A DNA stretch of 64,000 nucleotides from Toxotes chatareus (Eukaryota > Chordata > Actinopteri > Toxotidae), in NCBI GenBank assembly GCA_016801885.1, contig CM028897.1, forward strand, positions 1,371,001 to 1,435,000, given 5' to 3'. Below are positions 13,361 through 26,000 of this stretch, one piece after another. Within the stretch, counting starts at the first letter, position 1; every line of letters starts with the position of its first letter. Both the position numbers and the translations under genes were made by a program. A model generated the notes under the pieces. It searched no databases. It was given only the letters and a program-made list of their open reading frames with translations, and was not told where the DNA came from.

Positions 13361-14260
13361 ATGTCTGTGGAGGTGGACGTACTGCTGCAGGAGGCCAAAG
13401 AAAGCATCGAGGCGGCTCAGAACTACCGCAGCGAACTGCAGCAGCGCCTGCATGGCCTCAACCAGGCTCGCAAACAGGTACGGCAGTGTGTTCACGCCCC
13501 TGCACATCCACACATTCACGTTCCGGCTCCTGACCTCTGTGAACTTTCTGTTCAGTTCTCTCATGAATGAAAAAATGCTCATGTTACTGCAGCCAGTGTG
13601 TTTTCCTCTGGAGATACGATGGGTTTTCCACTCTAACCACCAACTCTGTGTGTTTCAATATACACACTCTCACACACACTGTGTTAGCCCCTGACCCAGC
13701 TGAATCCCAGGAGAGAGTATTCTCCCTCTCTCTCTCTCTCTCTCTCTCTGCTATCTCTTCCTTCCTCCTGCTGTCTAGATTTACCCATCCAGCTGCTCAC
13801 AGTAAACAGTGCTGCCATTTCCTGCTGCTGTGGACGGACAGAACGCCTTTAAGGAGAGATGAAGGAAGGGAAAGTGAGGAAAAGGGACCCGGCCAGATTC
13901 TGTCCAACATGAGGCTCAGAATCCTTTTAGTTTACCGGTTATTATTTCAAATTCAGATGTGAAATCACTTATTGATTCTCTCTCTGTATCATTTCAGCTT
14001 ATTTTAAATGTTAGGACTGATCTGATGCCAGAGTTTGGTAAAAGTATATTTACACACTGATTATTGCTCTAACTTTTTTTTACTGTCTCTCGGACAGTAC
14101 GTTTTTCTGTGTGTTGTGTGTCTGAGACTGCCTCCACCCAACCCCAGCTGTTCCCTCATACATTATTTTGGATTGAATATGAGGGAGGGTTAATTTCCCA
14201 TAACCCCCTTCTTTCCCATGGCTCACCACCAGATCATAGGAATCCAGGAAACATTACACA

Positions 14261-14316
<56 letters not shown>

Positions 14317-16785
14317 CAATGAGAGTAAGAGAGGAGATATCAGAACGTGTGTGTTTGAAATCTCAGACAAAGCTATCACTGCGACATCTGGTCTTTGTAA
14401 GAGGAGTCGTCCAAACATTTGGGAAAACCCTGCGTCTGTTTGTGCTTCACCTGATGTCAGATCATCTCCTCCCGTGTTTGAATTATCTGATGATTTCTGG
14501 TCATATTTTTAGTTTCACTGTTATTTTACCAACTCCAAAATATTGATCCTTGGTTGTCTGTGTCGTACTGATAGTCGACAGGAAGTGATGCACTGTCGCC
14601 ACTGGAAAATGTCCAGTGTCTGCAACACGCACACACACACTTCAATGTGTATTCTGGCAAAAACCCAGTGTGTTGTGTGTTTTCCATTCTCATAGCCATA
14701 TTGTCCCGGCTTTATCGGTGCAGCAGTTGTCAATCAGCCTTCTGTTTCCTGCTATCTGTCTCAGTGTACGCTCATTGTGAAATCCTTGTTTTTTTTGTGT
14801 GTGTGTGTGTGTGTGTGTGTGCGCACATGCGCACACATATATAAAAGTATGTTTTGGAGACAGGAACTGAAACGTCTCAACCTCTGGTGACAAACCAACA
14901 AGCTTCCTGACGAGCTGCTTGTCAGTGATGGCAGTGTGCGTCTCATATAAAGACCAGGTCATAGTGTCTGTCTGTGCAGACCCTGTGTGGACGTCCACAC
15001 ATGCCCCAGAGGTTAGCAGATTGATCACAAATAAAAACTGCTTTGAAAGTGAACAAACAAACACTCTCTGAGGTGACTTTTCTGGGACTGCATATGAAAG
15101 ACTAAGAGCAGAAACCTTGTCTTTTAACAAACGATCAGGACCCTGAGAGTTAGTTACCACATTTGCCCCACAGACTCACATCCTCACCTTGTTTTTCCTT
15201 CTTCCTCTTTTGTCTGTCCCGTAGGTTCGGGGAAGCTCGGGTCAGGCCCGTGAGGCCCTCCGGAGGCACTTTGCAGAGCTGCAGGCAGCAGCGGCTCGGC
15301 TGCTGACGGAGCGACTGGCCACCCTGCTGGCTGAGGTGGACACCATCGAGGCCGACAGCGTCCGACCGCTGGATGACTGTCAGAGCCTCATCGAGCAGGG
15401 GGTGGGCCAGGCTGACGAGCTGCTGAGAGAAGGTGGGTCATTTGCCCTTGTTACGTGATACTAAAACATTTTTATGGACCAGCTCTCAAATCAGGAAATA
15501 AACTACATAGTTACCTTCACTTCCAGTCAGAGAAGAAAGAAAGTGTGTTGAATGGAGGCTCTGTCTCTGCAGGGGAAGCAGCTCTGCGCTGTGGTCTTGG
15601 GGAGAAAGAGGACAAACTGGGCAGTTTCACCAAGAAGGCCATGCATATCCAGCTGGACAGGTAGGACACACTGACTCCTCATGACTGCAGGTGTTCCTAT
15701 TCTCAGGAGAGAGTGAGTGAGCCCATGTCTGACGACCCACCACTCACTCTGTTCTGTGTTACCGGCTTGCAGTTATCCACTTTACTGAAATGGTTTCTAA
15801 CTGGTCCTGTGTGTTTTCCAGTCTACCAGAGGTACCAGCGTTGGTGGATGTGCCGTGTGTTTCAGCCCAGCTGGACGACTCCCTGCTGGGGCTGCTGAGG
15901 GACAGGGTCTCCCGCCACGGCTCCGTCTCCTCCCACCCACCCGTCCTGATAGAGGAGCTGCAGGAGAGACCGGGTGCCATCCTGGTCCGCTGGTGTAAGG
16001 TCGGCAATGGAAAGGGACACAAACACAAAGAAGACACTCACACACGCAGTGAACATGTTTATGTAACAGCATCCTTGCTGTTTTTTGTGTGTGTGTGTGT
16101 GTGTGTGTCAGGTGGATGAGGACTTTGCAGCAGCGGAATATCGGGTGCAGCACCGGCGGTCTGGCGGAGGGAGCCAGTACGAGGATTCCTACATTGGACG
16201 GGACTGTGAGTTTCTGGTTCTCCACATGGACCCTCACACAGAGTATCTGTTCAGGGTCTGCGCCCGCGGAGAGGGTCGCACCGAGTGGAGCCCCTGGAGC
16301 ATCCCACAGATGGGATACACCACACTGGCAGCACATGGTAGGTGGAGACTTGTCGTCTGACTCATGCAGACTCTGAAAAACTGATCCTGAAAAAAAAAAA
16401 AAACACAAAATGTTGGACGACAGCAGTGACACATGGTGATGGCATTTCCTGCGTTTGCTTAGCAGCAGCAGGAAGTGATCACTGAGTTAGAAGTAACGCA
16501 GCGTCAAGTCAACGCTCCAGAGACACCAAGGACACAAAGGACACAATTCACGATAAATAAGACAGCAGATATTTCTGAAAAAACTATTACCATTAATGTG
16601 TGTGTGTGTGTGTGTGTCTCTGTCCTTTCATTATATCAGAGTGGTGTCCGGGCACTGAGGGCTACATCCTGAGCAGCAGGAGAAACATCGCCCTGCGCAA
16701 CGAGTCCTCCCAGTCACCCTGTCCTGTCCTCTACTCCAACGCACCCACATACTTCTGTGGCCAGACACTTACCTTCAAGTACGCA

Positions 16786-16818
<33 letters not shown>

Positions 16819-17406
16819 GTGACGTTTTTCTCTGCAGCTGAAGCAAATGTGTAAATTAGTGTATTCGTAACATGTTGTCGTTATGTAACTATCACATTAA
16901 TGTGACTGGTGTGTGGTTGTGTTTGTAGGATCACTGCAGGGGGCCAGATGGATCGGAGGGACAGTCTGGGCGTGTGCGTGAACAACGAGAAGGGGGCGGA
17001 GTCGCTGCAGAGAGACCAGGCCGTCTGCATTTCCACTAATGGTACACACAGACGCTGACGGTGTTACACTGTGAAGTGGCAGATCGTCGGTTTTGTTCAT
17101 TTAAATTGTCCGATGTTCCTCCGCTCAGGTGCTGTATTCGTAAACGGTAAAGAGATGACCAACCAGCTGCCCGCCATCACCGTGGGTTCTGCCGTGACCT
17201 TTGACATGGAATTGGTGAACGTGTTTCCCATCAGCAACAATAACCTGAGCGAGGGGGGCAACTTCAAGCTGAGGGTAACCATCGGCTCGGGGAACCGGGA
17301 GGTGGTGTTCGACTGGCTGGTGGACCAGGCGGTGGACCGGGCGGTGGACTGCCTCTTCTTCGGCTGCTCTTTCATCCACTCCGGCTGGAAAGTGCTTGTG
17401 TTTTAA
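13361..17406 (+). CDS. crlf3: crlf3, cytokine receptor-like factor 3
   Basis: Eight coding exons join in frame: 13361-13477, 15225-15432, 15573-15660, 15822-15999, 16112-16337, 16640-16778, 16929-17041 and 17129-17406 (1347 nt, 448 residues; human CRLF3 is 442). It starts MSVEVDVLLQEAKESIEAAQ. Residues 1-110 are a coiled-coil-like helical region. Residues about 180-275 are a fibronectin type III domain ending in the cytokine-receptor box WSPWS (257-261). The C-terminal half, ending HSGWKVLVF, is the conserved SPRY-like region. No signal peptide or membrane segment is present, as expected for this intracellular orphan factor. The ATG lies 12 bases after a splice acceptor, so the 5' UTR is spliced. 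In human, CRLF3 neighbours SUZ12, as here. A (GT)11 tract directly abuts the exon 6 (226-nt coding exon) acceptor. Confidence 0.96.
13725..13749. repeat. CT microsatellite
   Basis: A run of CT dinucleotides in the intron after the first coding exon of crlf3. Confidence 0.9.
14263..14315. repeat. AC microsatellite, about 26 units
   Basis: The longest uninterrupted AC tract in the window, within the same crlf3 intron. A candidate polymorphic marker. Confidence 0.95.
14797..14820. repeat. GT microsatellite
   Basis: A GT run preceded by a T-run and followed by GCGCACATGCGCACAC, an alternating purine-pyrimidine stretch compatible with Z-DNA. Confidence 0.9.
16087..16111 (+). repeat. (GT)11 tract abutting a crlf3 splice acceptor
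   Basis: Eleven GT units (16087-16108) are followed at once by CAG, the acceptor of the 226-nt exon. The usual polypyrimidine tract is therefore replaced by T6 plus GT repeats. Variation in repeat number could change use of this exon. Confidence 0.85.
16597..16618. repeat. TG microsatellite in crlf3 intron
   Basis: A TG run about 20 bases upstream of the acceptor for the 139-nt coding exon that begins at 16640. Confidence 0.85.
16788..16816. repeat. CA microsatellite just after a crlf3 donor
   Basis: The CA run starts about ten bases after the donor of the exon ending at 16778. Confidence 0.85.
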
Positions 17407-19125
17407 AGCGGGAGCGGATCCTTCAGTCTGCGGAGGAGCTCCTCACACAGGCTGTTACCTTCAGCTTAATCATTTTCCCTCTGTCCTTTTTCCTTTTACA
17501 TCCGAAGCACTTACAGGACGGCGAGAGTCAGTGTGGAAAATCAGGAGAATCAGTTCAACTTCCCCCGATCAGGACGACAGAGCAGCAGCTCAGTTTGGTC
17601 TGAACACTCAGTTATGGTCTGTTTCCTGTGCACGTGTGTGGGACAGCTTCTGTCTTTGGAGGGAAGGGACGCGACCGATCCTGGTTTTTCCACTCTTTGC
17701 AAACCCTGTCGGTGTCTGTCCTCCACACTGCTGCTTCTCCTCTGTACGTGTGAACCAGCGGGACGATGATCCAGCTCCTCTTCAGTGTTGGAGGACTGAT
17801 GTTTGTGTTCATCACATCGTCCTGGCTTTTAGTTTCTGTTTCTTATAAGGTTGGTCATTGTTTACAGCTTTTTTTTCTGGCGTCTCCCTCACGGAGGGGA
17901 AGAGTTGTTTTTAGTTTTGTTGTTTTTTTCTATGCATCGTCTTCATGTAGACAAACTAACAGTGTGACACCTTTGTAAACAAACACACAAGATGATAAAC
18001 GTTGGGTTTTTGTCTGTAGTTTGTTTTTCGGGAGGAGAATCTTTACAGGGTTTAAACTTCTAAACCTGCTGGTGTTTTTTTTTTTAATTAGTTTATTTTA
18101 ACAAAAAAAACTTGACTGTGAAATCACCCCTGCTCCTGTGTTTTAGACGTTTAAAGGGACAGTTCACCAAAAACACAAACCTGAGCGTCACCTGAGTGTC
18201 TGAAGTTTGGAGAAATGGGCAGAATCTCACCGCAGTACAGGAGAAGCTCAGTGAAACGTTCGGGAGCAGTTTGGGGAACGGCGCCACCAGCTACAGATAA
18301 ACGTGAAACATCACAAGGACAGTTAAAAGATATAAAACGACTGCGTTTGTCTCGTTTGTCACACAAACACAAGGAATGTCCAGGTTTCAAAAAGCCTTGA
18401 AAAGCTTTGAATTCAGTTTCTGCAATAAAAAGCCTCAAGTATTAAAGTCTGAACTTTTCATTCAGTATTTTTTTCTTGTTGTATGTGAACAAAAAAAGCA
18501 GCAAATCTTTACAAATGTTTCTATCGATGCTCTCACCCGTCCATCGATACTGCTGCTCGTCCAGATCTGGGTTTCATTCATTTAATTATTTACTTACGGC
18601 CTAAAAAGAAACCCTGCAAATGTCTCTTTCCTGCTTTATTTGTTCACGGCTTCATTCTCCAGCTTCCTCACAGACACAAAGCGGCGTGACTCACCTGAGC
18701 TCTGAGCCAATCAGAAGCCTGGGAAAGGTTTGGAAAGCAGAGGCTGAATAAAGTGTGAATGTCTGAGGGTTTCTCACCTGGAAGCAGCTCACCTGTCCTC
18801 TGCTGAGACGTCTCTGTCTCCTGCTGATGAAGCGAAAAAGGACATCTGAAGGACCCCCACACACACAGGCTCTCAGTGACATTCCCCTGAGACGTGTCCT
18901 TGGTTTTCTGCTGATCTGAGGTCAGTGTTCTGTCTGGGATGGGTCCAGCTGATGGTCCCTGACGCCACTGAACAGAACCTCACAGTGACTTCCTCTGGTC
19001 TGAAGGAGGGAAACAGCTGGTTGTTTCAAAATAGTGACACCTGCTGGTCAAAGCTTTGCATTGCATGTGTTTTCACTGACATCATCTTTGGTATTTTGTT
19101 CAATAAAGATCATTTTCTGTAAACT
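17407..19125 (+). other. crlf3 3' UTR and downstream sequence
   Basis: No coding sequence follows the TAA at 17404-17406. Canonical AATAAA signals are at 18424-18429 and 19102-19107; the second is followed by a GT-rich stretch. Either could end the transcript, giving a 3' UTR of about 1.0 or 1.7 kb. Confidence 0.55.
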
Positions 19126-19429
19126 GATCATTGTGCACTGTCTGAGGTTCTTCTTCCTGAAAGTCTTAGACGCTGGATTCACTTCCCTCAAAAATAAAAT
19201 AAGGTATTAAAAAGTTTTCCATTTCTTTACACAAACTGAAGATCATGAAGATCACATTACAAACAAGCTGGCTGAACTCTAGCAGAATGTGGTCGTGCTG
19301 GTAAACTCCAATCAGAAAATTATCAAAATAAAACTGCGTAGTTGCACACTGGCCCCTGGACGTGGTAAAAACATTCAAAATAAAAGCTTCTCAACTGGTG
19401 GGGTATTTAGGCTTAAAATTCTTTCATAA

Positions 19430-20235
19430 ATTAGGGCGTGGTTACGTTGAGTGACAGCCCCATAGACAGGCACTGGCAGTTAGCTCTTTGCTAAAGCATC
19501 GGCTGGGCTAGGCGGATACATCCAGAGGCCTCCGGCTACCTCCAGCGGTTGAGAGAGGCTGCAGTGTCCGTGTTTGTTTGCCAATGTTCGGATATGTTTT
19601 TGTGACAGTATGGCTTGTTGTAGTGTAGACTGTACTAACCGACCGTCGAAGGAGTCTGTGTTGCAGTTTCGGTAAGTAAATTTCTCACTATTTTACCTGG
19701 ATGTTTGCGCAAATTAGCATGTATTAGCATATTTAGCCGCTAGCTTATGACTTAATTACCGATTTCTGGTCGCTGCTGATACAGATAGAGGACCGGAGCA
19801 GCTAATGTTAGGAACGCTGTTGCGGTGTGTTCCGTGCTCTCAGAGTCCGTTTATTGCGGGAATGCTAGGCTACAATTTTATTTGGTCTCATTTTTCTGTT
19901 TAAAAAGTCCGACATTGCATGGACAGAGCAGCTCCGTCAGTCAGCGGCTGCTGCTGTTTGTGTGCTGCTGTAACTGTAAGTGGATAGTGGATGGAGGCAG
20001 CGGTGAAAGCCGCTGCCTGAGCTAAGCGGGCGCTCCGAGCTAAGTGGCCGGGTTCTCGGCCGGCTGACCCGTAGAGTAACCGCCTCTTCGCCAAATATGG
20101 AAAGTACACTCCCACTAAAATCCAAGATGGCGCAGCTCAGATGCCCATGGTTTGGTCACAAAACCGACTCCACGAAACCAATGGGTGACGTCACGGGTGC
20201 TACGTCCATGTCTTATACAGTCTATGGACAAAATC
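19430..20235. mobile_element. Dispersed fish repeat carrying a THAP-like exon
   Basis: The right end holds CCAATGGGTGACGTCACGGG and CTTATACAGTCTATGG, a motif pair I recognise from a very common teleost interspersed repeat. The left part holds a GCGTGGTTACG stretch and GTTAGCTCTTTGCTAAAGC, also typical. Inside, 19610-19671 encodes MACCSVDCTNRPSKESVLQF followed by a GTAAGT donor. This matches the first exon of a C2CH THAP zinc finger (initial Cys pair and TNR motif). No second THAP exon is visible. Family assignment and exact ends are inference. Confidence 0.5.
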
Positions 20236-20460
20236 ATTGATAGGAGGTATTTTGAAGCTCGTCGTGTCACGTGATGACTGTTCATACCTGTAATAAATGA
20301 AATGTTTAAAGAAAAGGAGCACGTTGTTCAAAATTGTTCTTTTAATAGAAAACCATTCTGCCTCAGCTGGTTTTACATCATTGTTGAAGAAAAGTCTTGT
20401 TTTCTTGACATGGCTCCTCTCGTCCTGTGCAAAATGCTGCTCGTTTCATGTGAATGAACA

Positions 20461-20478
20461 AAAAAAAAAAAAAAAAAA
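20461..20478. repeat. Poly-A tract
   Basis: An A run of about 18 bases in the crlf3-suz12 spacer; a T run of similar length is at about 20823-20839. No gene is visible between 20236 and 20990. Confidence 0.85.
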
Positions 20479-20992
20479 CCCTTTAAATCAACAGCGGGCG
20501 CGAATGAAAACACAAAGTGCTCTGCACGTCACTCACAACCGTCACACATGAACCCAAGCGGCTTCAGACTGATGTAAAGCTTTTAAAGAGCGGGGTTACC
20601 CATAAATCCACCTGTTCCCATCAAACCTCACAATGTTTCTACATCAGTGCCAGTCCTGACAGCTGGCCACATCTGGAGGCTCATACTGATCAAAGTGGAG
20701 CTGTACAAGCACCAGCATCTGCACTGTACTTCCTCCGTTTCACAAAAGTACGACTCATTCGTGGGCAGTGATACCGGGTCAGATGGTTCAGAGATGCAGC
20801 CTGAGTCTGCTCTGCAGAAATCTTTTTTTTTTTTTTTTCTTTTTACAAAAACAAGAAATATTTTCACAGGAGACGCGAAACAAGATCAGAGAAATCTGCA
20901 GCAAATTCATCCCCTTTGGTCTGTAAACTAAGAAACTAACGAAACCTCCCGGGCGGCGCTCAGGTCTCAAAACAACCGTATTCAAAAGCTAA

Positions 20993-23059
20993 TTTATTAC
21001 ACAGAGTTTCACAGAGTCTTATGTACATGACAACAGAAGCAGTGGGCAACAACGAGGAGGAAACATAAACCAAAAAAAAAAAACAAAAAACAAAGGATAA
21101 CTTCAAAACTACGGCATCTCCAGTTCATGTTGCTGCTTTTCCCTGGGTCCTGTTTCAGGCTCCTCCTCAATCACTTCGTTTCATTAGTGATCATTTAGTA
21201 AAATTAGTCATTTAGCACAAGAGAAATTCCCAGAGCCAAAAAGGATTCAGTTCATCAGGAGCAGCAACTTCTCACATCAAAGAAACTGGAACCAGCACCC
21301 GGATAAACCCCAAACCCACACCCGAACCCGCCTCCACCTCCAGCATCAGGCAAACTACAACAAAACTAAACAAGCGACTGACATGACAACGGACGTCACA
21401 GAGGACACTCTCCTGCTTGTGCTGTGCCCTGATTTTGCGAGAAGCTGGCTGCGTTTCTCGGAGCCTTCAGAGCGAGCCGGACATCGCTGACCCCTTTTCA
21501 CAGGAGGCAGAACGTGAAGCGGGGGACACGGTTGTTGTCCTGCGCTCAGCTGCACCGAGAAAGCAGCGACGCGTCTCCACCTCTGTGAGCTCTGGCAGTG
21601 TTAATTGATTCCACCAAGTGTTTCTGAGGAATAAAAAAAAAGTTCTAGCACCAGTAGTAGAAGCTGTACTGGAAGCATGAGTACATGCCCACTAGTGTCC
21701 CAGTACTGATCTGGTTTTTGGTGAATCCTGTTGATTTGTCTGCACGTGTAAACAGCTTTATCCCAGTGACAGAAATTCAGAGGAGTCCTCAGACTGGAGT
21801 ATCTGAGATGTAAACGGATCCAGGACTCTGATCACAGCAGTCTGAGCGCGCTCGTACTCAACTTCAGAAATTAGAAAAATAAAAAACACAATAAATATCA
21901 ATATAAACTGATGGAGGTGGAGAATTAAAAACCGGTAAAGTGTGTGAAGCTGCAGCAGAGTTCTGGCAGCCAGACACTAAAGTGGACTCATGGTGGCAGA
22001 GACTGCAGACACACCTGGTCACAGACACACCTGGTCACAGACACACCTGGTCACAGACCCAGAGACCTTATTAGAGACCTGAAGGCCTGATCAGAGACCT
22101 GGACACCTGGTCAGACACCTGTGATACTAACGTGCACGTACACGTGCTCAGTGATGAATGAAAACCTTTGGTGGAGCTGAGTGTGTCTGGAAGGTCACTG
22201 ATTGGTGCTTCACACTGAGGAAGACAAAAATTAGTTAAATCAGCAGAATTACAAAACTATGGAGTGAGCACAAAGTGAATCTGATTGGTCGACAAGCTAC
22301 AGGTGAAATGTAGATTAAGAGTTTAAAAAAGCTGCATCTGCAGGAACTGGATTATTGTAGGATTACAAAAACTCTGTTGACAGTCAGTCTTACTTTAGTC
22401 TTTATTTTTCTTATTGTCAACAAATCCCTCAAAGACCCAGCAAACAAAGCCTGAAATATCTGAGTCCCTCACACACCGTCCTGCTGCCCCAAATACCAAG
22501 CACCTAATACCTAATGTGGATTAATCCGCCTCTGAAAATAGTCCCAATGAAAGCAGCACAGCCTCCTGTTTGTTAAAAACAGGAGTGAGCAGCTGTGGGT
22601 TTCAGTCCTTTCATGGGATTTGTTGACAGTTAGAAAATACAGAACATCATCAGTCGTATCCTGGAAGTTTACAAAGTCTGAGGGCTGAGTTTGGTTCGTG
22701 CTCACGTCATCGTTTTGCTGTTAATAAAGTTTTGGGCTGGAAATCTGAGGAAACACTGCGGCACCACTGTATTTCTGAAAAAGGAGAAAATAATGATTCA
22801 AAGCTTCAAGTTTTCTGAACTCCTCACTTTCATGAGTCACGACACGATAAACGCCTCTGAAGCGTCTCTTCAATGTGAATGTGTGAAAAACAAAATACAA
22901 ACGACTTCTGTGATTCAAAGTTCATCTTGTTGCTGATGAAAACATAATCCCTGCAGTAACCTGTGTGTTTTCACACCTGTTTGTCTGTCGCCTTTTTGTT
23001 GATTCTGGTTTGTGGCCTGTATTTGCCAAACTCACGTCCTGTTTGGATCTTTGTGGCTC
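20993..23059 (-). other. suz12 3' UTR
   Basis: The region downstream of the suz12 stop codon (TGA, 23060-23062 on the minus strand) lacks coding potential. A minus-strand AATAAA (TTTATT at 20993-20998) is a plausible polyadenylation signal, giving a 3' UTR of about 2.1 kb. It contains a 16-bp tandem repeat at 22006-22053. Confidence 0.5.
22006..22053. repeat. Three tandem copies of a 16-bp unit
   Basis: Three exact head-to-tail copies of CAGACACACCTGGTCA, followed by degenerate relatives (ACACCTGGTCAGACACCTG) to about 22120. It lies in the presumed suz12 3' UTR. Confidence 0.9.
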
Positions 23060-26000
23060 TCAGTTTAACACCGAAGCAGAGCCGCAGAGTTTCTGCTTGC
23101 TGAGTATTCGTTGTGTCACCGCTCCTCCGCTCTCCTCCTCCCGCTGGTTTCCGTTCTCCACGCAGCCGTTGCTCGTCTTGTTACTACAGGGCTTATACTC
23201 AGACGGATCGGGATCAGGATCGGGATCCGGCTCCAGCTCCGGCTGGGACTCCACGGCCGTCTCCCAGTCCTCCTCTTCCTCCTCCTCCTCCTCCTCCCTC
23301 TCTCTGTCTCTCTGAGCGGCCTGGCTCTGGATGAGGCGTAGCCGGGCCATGGCCTGGTCGATGGTCAGCGTGCTGACCAGGTTGAAGTCGTGCATACTGA
23401 TCAGGTGCAGCAGGAAGTTGCGACATAGGTTGTGTTTGACGATGTGGGCGCCGTGTTGTTCGGCAAACAGCAGACAGGCCTCGTTCATCTGGTTGTCTGC
23501 TATGAAACTGGAAGGAGACAGAAGAGTCGACATAACGGCTGCGACCAAAGAAAATCAAAGGCTCATTTTCAAATGCATCACTTACTATGTTTACATGAGA
23601 GACGGCAGATCACACACATTAGATCCAGCTACTGGTCGGCAAAACACCTGGGTCTGTTCAGCTCCTACACTTATCAAACCTTTTATCGTTTATCTCTCTT
23701 CCCTCCATTTAATCAGCAAAAAGAAATGGAGAGCAAACAGGTAACAGCATCTCGTTTTCAGCAGATCACATCAGATCAGCGTTAGCTTGGCTGTTCTGTT
23801 AATGTGCTTACGCGACAGTGAACGGTCGTACAGTGTCGTGCACCAGCAGAGTGGTGTTCTGCTCAGCTCATTTTCACGTTGTACCAACAGGTTGCGAGGG
23901 TTATTTTTAAAACGGCGGTGTTCGCTGCTTCGTGCTCACCCGTGCTTCATGGCGTGCAGGTTCCACAGCTTCATGATCTCCTTCTCCCCCTCGTTGACGT
24001 CAGTGAACTCCTCGATTTGCTGCAGTGAGAGCAGAGTCGTCTTTAGACAGATTCAGAGTTTTCTGATCTACATTACTACATAAATAAACAGAATAACAAA
24101 GGCCATTTAGAAAGATGGCATTTGAGCCATGTCTCTGAAATTTCACCACAACAATGGAAGTGAACTGAATTTAGTTTGTGGCACAGGATTAAACACTGGA
24201 GTTTGTGACTGACCTTGATGGTTTCTCTTTGAGCCAGTCGGGGTCCCTCTCGTCCCTCGCTGTCCACTTCCATCTCCTGAGGCGGGCGGCACACAGCTGT
24301 CACTGTGGAAATAGAGGCGGTTGTGTCCGCTGATGTATGTCCTCTGCTGCTCTCGATCACCGTCCTCCGACTCCAGAAACTCAGACAGATTCTAAACCCC
24401 GTCCTCTTGGGTCTGGGCCGAGGACAGAGTGAGGACAGTAGGTTAACTCTCAGAAATTCCTGGTATCTTTGACAGGAAGTAAATCTGAAAAATTAAAGTT
24501 TAAAGTAAATATTTCAGTCAGAAAATCAGGGGCACCTGCAGACGAGAACGTGGGTGACAGCGGTCCTCTTGACGGGGCCGTTCCTGCTGAAGGCGAAGCC
24601 CGGCTGGCTGTGGATGTCCTGAGGGTTCCCTGCGTACGAACCGTCGTAACACTCGTTGATGGAGACCTCGATCTTTGCTCCTTTGGGATGGGGCTGCCAA
24701 AGATCACGGAGGGGAGTGTGTCAATGAAGAGGAACATCAGACTCAGACTGTAACTCTCAATGCAAATGAGCGAAGAATCGATTCCCATCACAATATATGA
24801 ACATATGTCTTCAGATGTAGCTGAAGAACAGGGCGATCGTCAGTACAGCTAGGATGACTGCTTGTATATATTATTTTATTGCTTTGACTTTAACATCTCA
24901 CCACATAGTTGAAGATGAAGCGGGAGTGGGACAGTTTGAGGTGCTTCAGCAGACTGTAGAGCTTCCTGCAGTTGAGGGTACACCAGGGACAGTGGAGGTC
25001 GTCTCTGGCCTCTGTCTGCTGCCGGGTGTTGTTGTTGTACTGAAACTGGACGACAACAACAACAACAACAAAAAAAACCCACAACAGAAACAGTGAATGT
25101 GAGCAAGCTGAAACAAAATGTTTTTTGCCTTTATTTAGAGTCTTAACACAATGAATCACACAAACAAGGACACCAGTACACACAGAACGTAGCTGTGTAA
25201 AGAATGAAGGAGAGAAATGCCTGGCTAATCGCTGTGTGAAGCCGGCATGAACTCTGCGTGTTTGATTTGGTTCAGGCACGGCCTCATGACATCGTCTAGG
25301 GGAAACCAAGATATCGGTCTAATTTCTAGACACGGGGTCAATAAGATGATAGTGGTTACTGTCAACACAAAGGGTCGTTCATCTGGAACATTCTGGCCTC
25401 TTTTGTTTGAGATATCAGGTGAGATATCAGGTGAGACCGACCTGGTAGAGGATGCGTAGTTTCTGTCTGGGCTCTGCTGAGATTTGTTCTCTTCTGGTTT
25501 GGACGTCAGTGTTGATGGATTCTTTCAGAGCTGCAGCACAAAGGAGAAATCCAGGATCACCACCACCGACCAGCTAATAAGACACAGACCGAACCAGATG
25601 TTTGTTCTACTATTTAAATGTACATGTTGCCGTGTTGTGCTCACCCAGTGTTTGTGTGGCTCTCAGGGTGCTGGGTCTGGTGTCCTGGTTGGTCTCAGAG
25701 TTGCGGGTGGCCAGAGGTTTAGCCACAGGCGCGGTGGAGCGGTCCGACGAGTCACTGGTCCAGCGCAGGGTGAACTGCAGGGTGGGACCCTGGGAGAAAC
25801 TCTCAAACGGAGGCAGGCGCTGCACAAAAAACAGAGCAGGCAGTTTCAAGATAAACATTAGGTTCAGTTATTAGAAACATGACCAATAACCAGATTAACT
25901 TTCTTTTAGAGGCGTCCTCTGTCACACACACACACACACACACCCCTACCTTTCCGTCCAGGATGGTCTCCCAGGTTGCCCTCTTCTTATTGACAGGACA

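Noticed and set aside
14109..14546. Plus-strand ORF with a Thr-His run
   Set aside because: It is an artefact of the AC microsatellite in a crlf3 intron.
15797..16432. Minus-strand 211-residue ORF
   Set aside because: It runs antisense across crlf3 exons and a CA repeat. It has no family resemblance, while the opposite strand clearly encodes crlf3.
21417..21608. Plus-strand 63-residue ORF
   Set aside because: It lies in the presumed suz12 3' UTR on the opposite strand, with no start context or homology I can recognise.
23113..23334. Plus-strand Pro- and Arg-rich frames
   Set aside because: They are antisense to the Glu and Asp-Pro repeats of suz12 exon 16.
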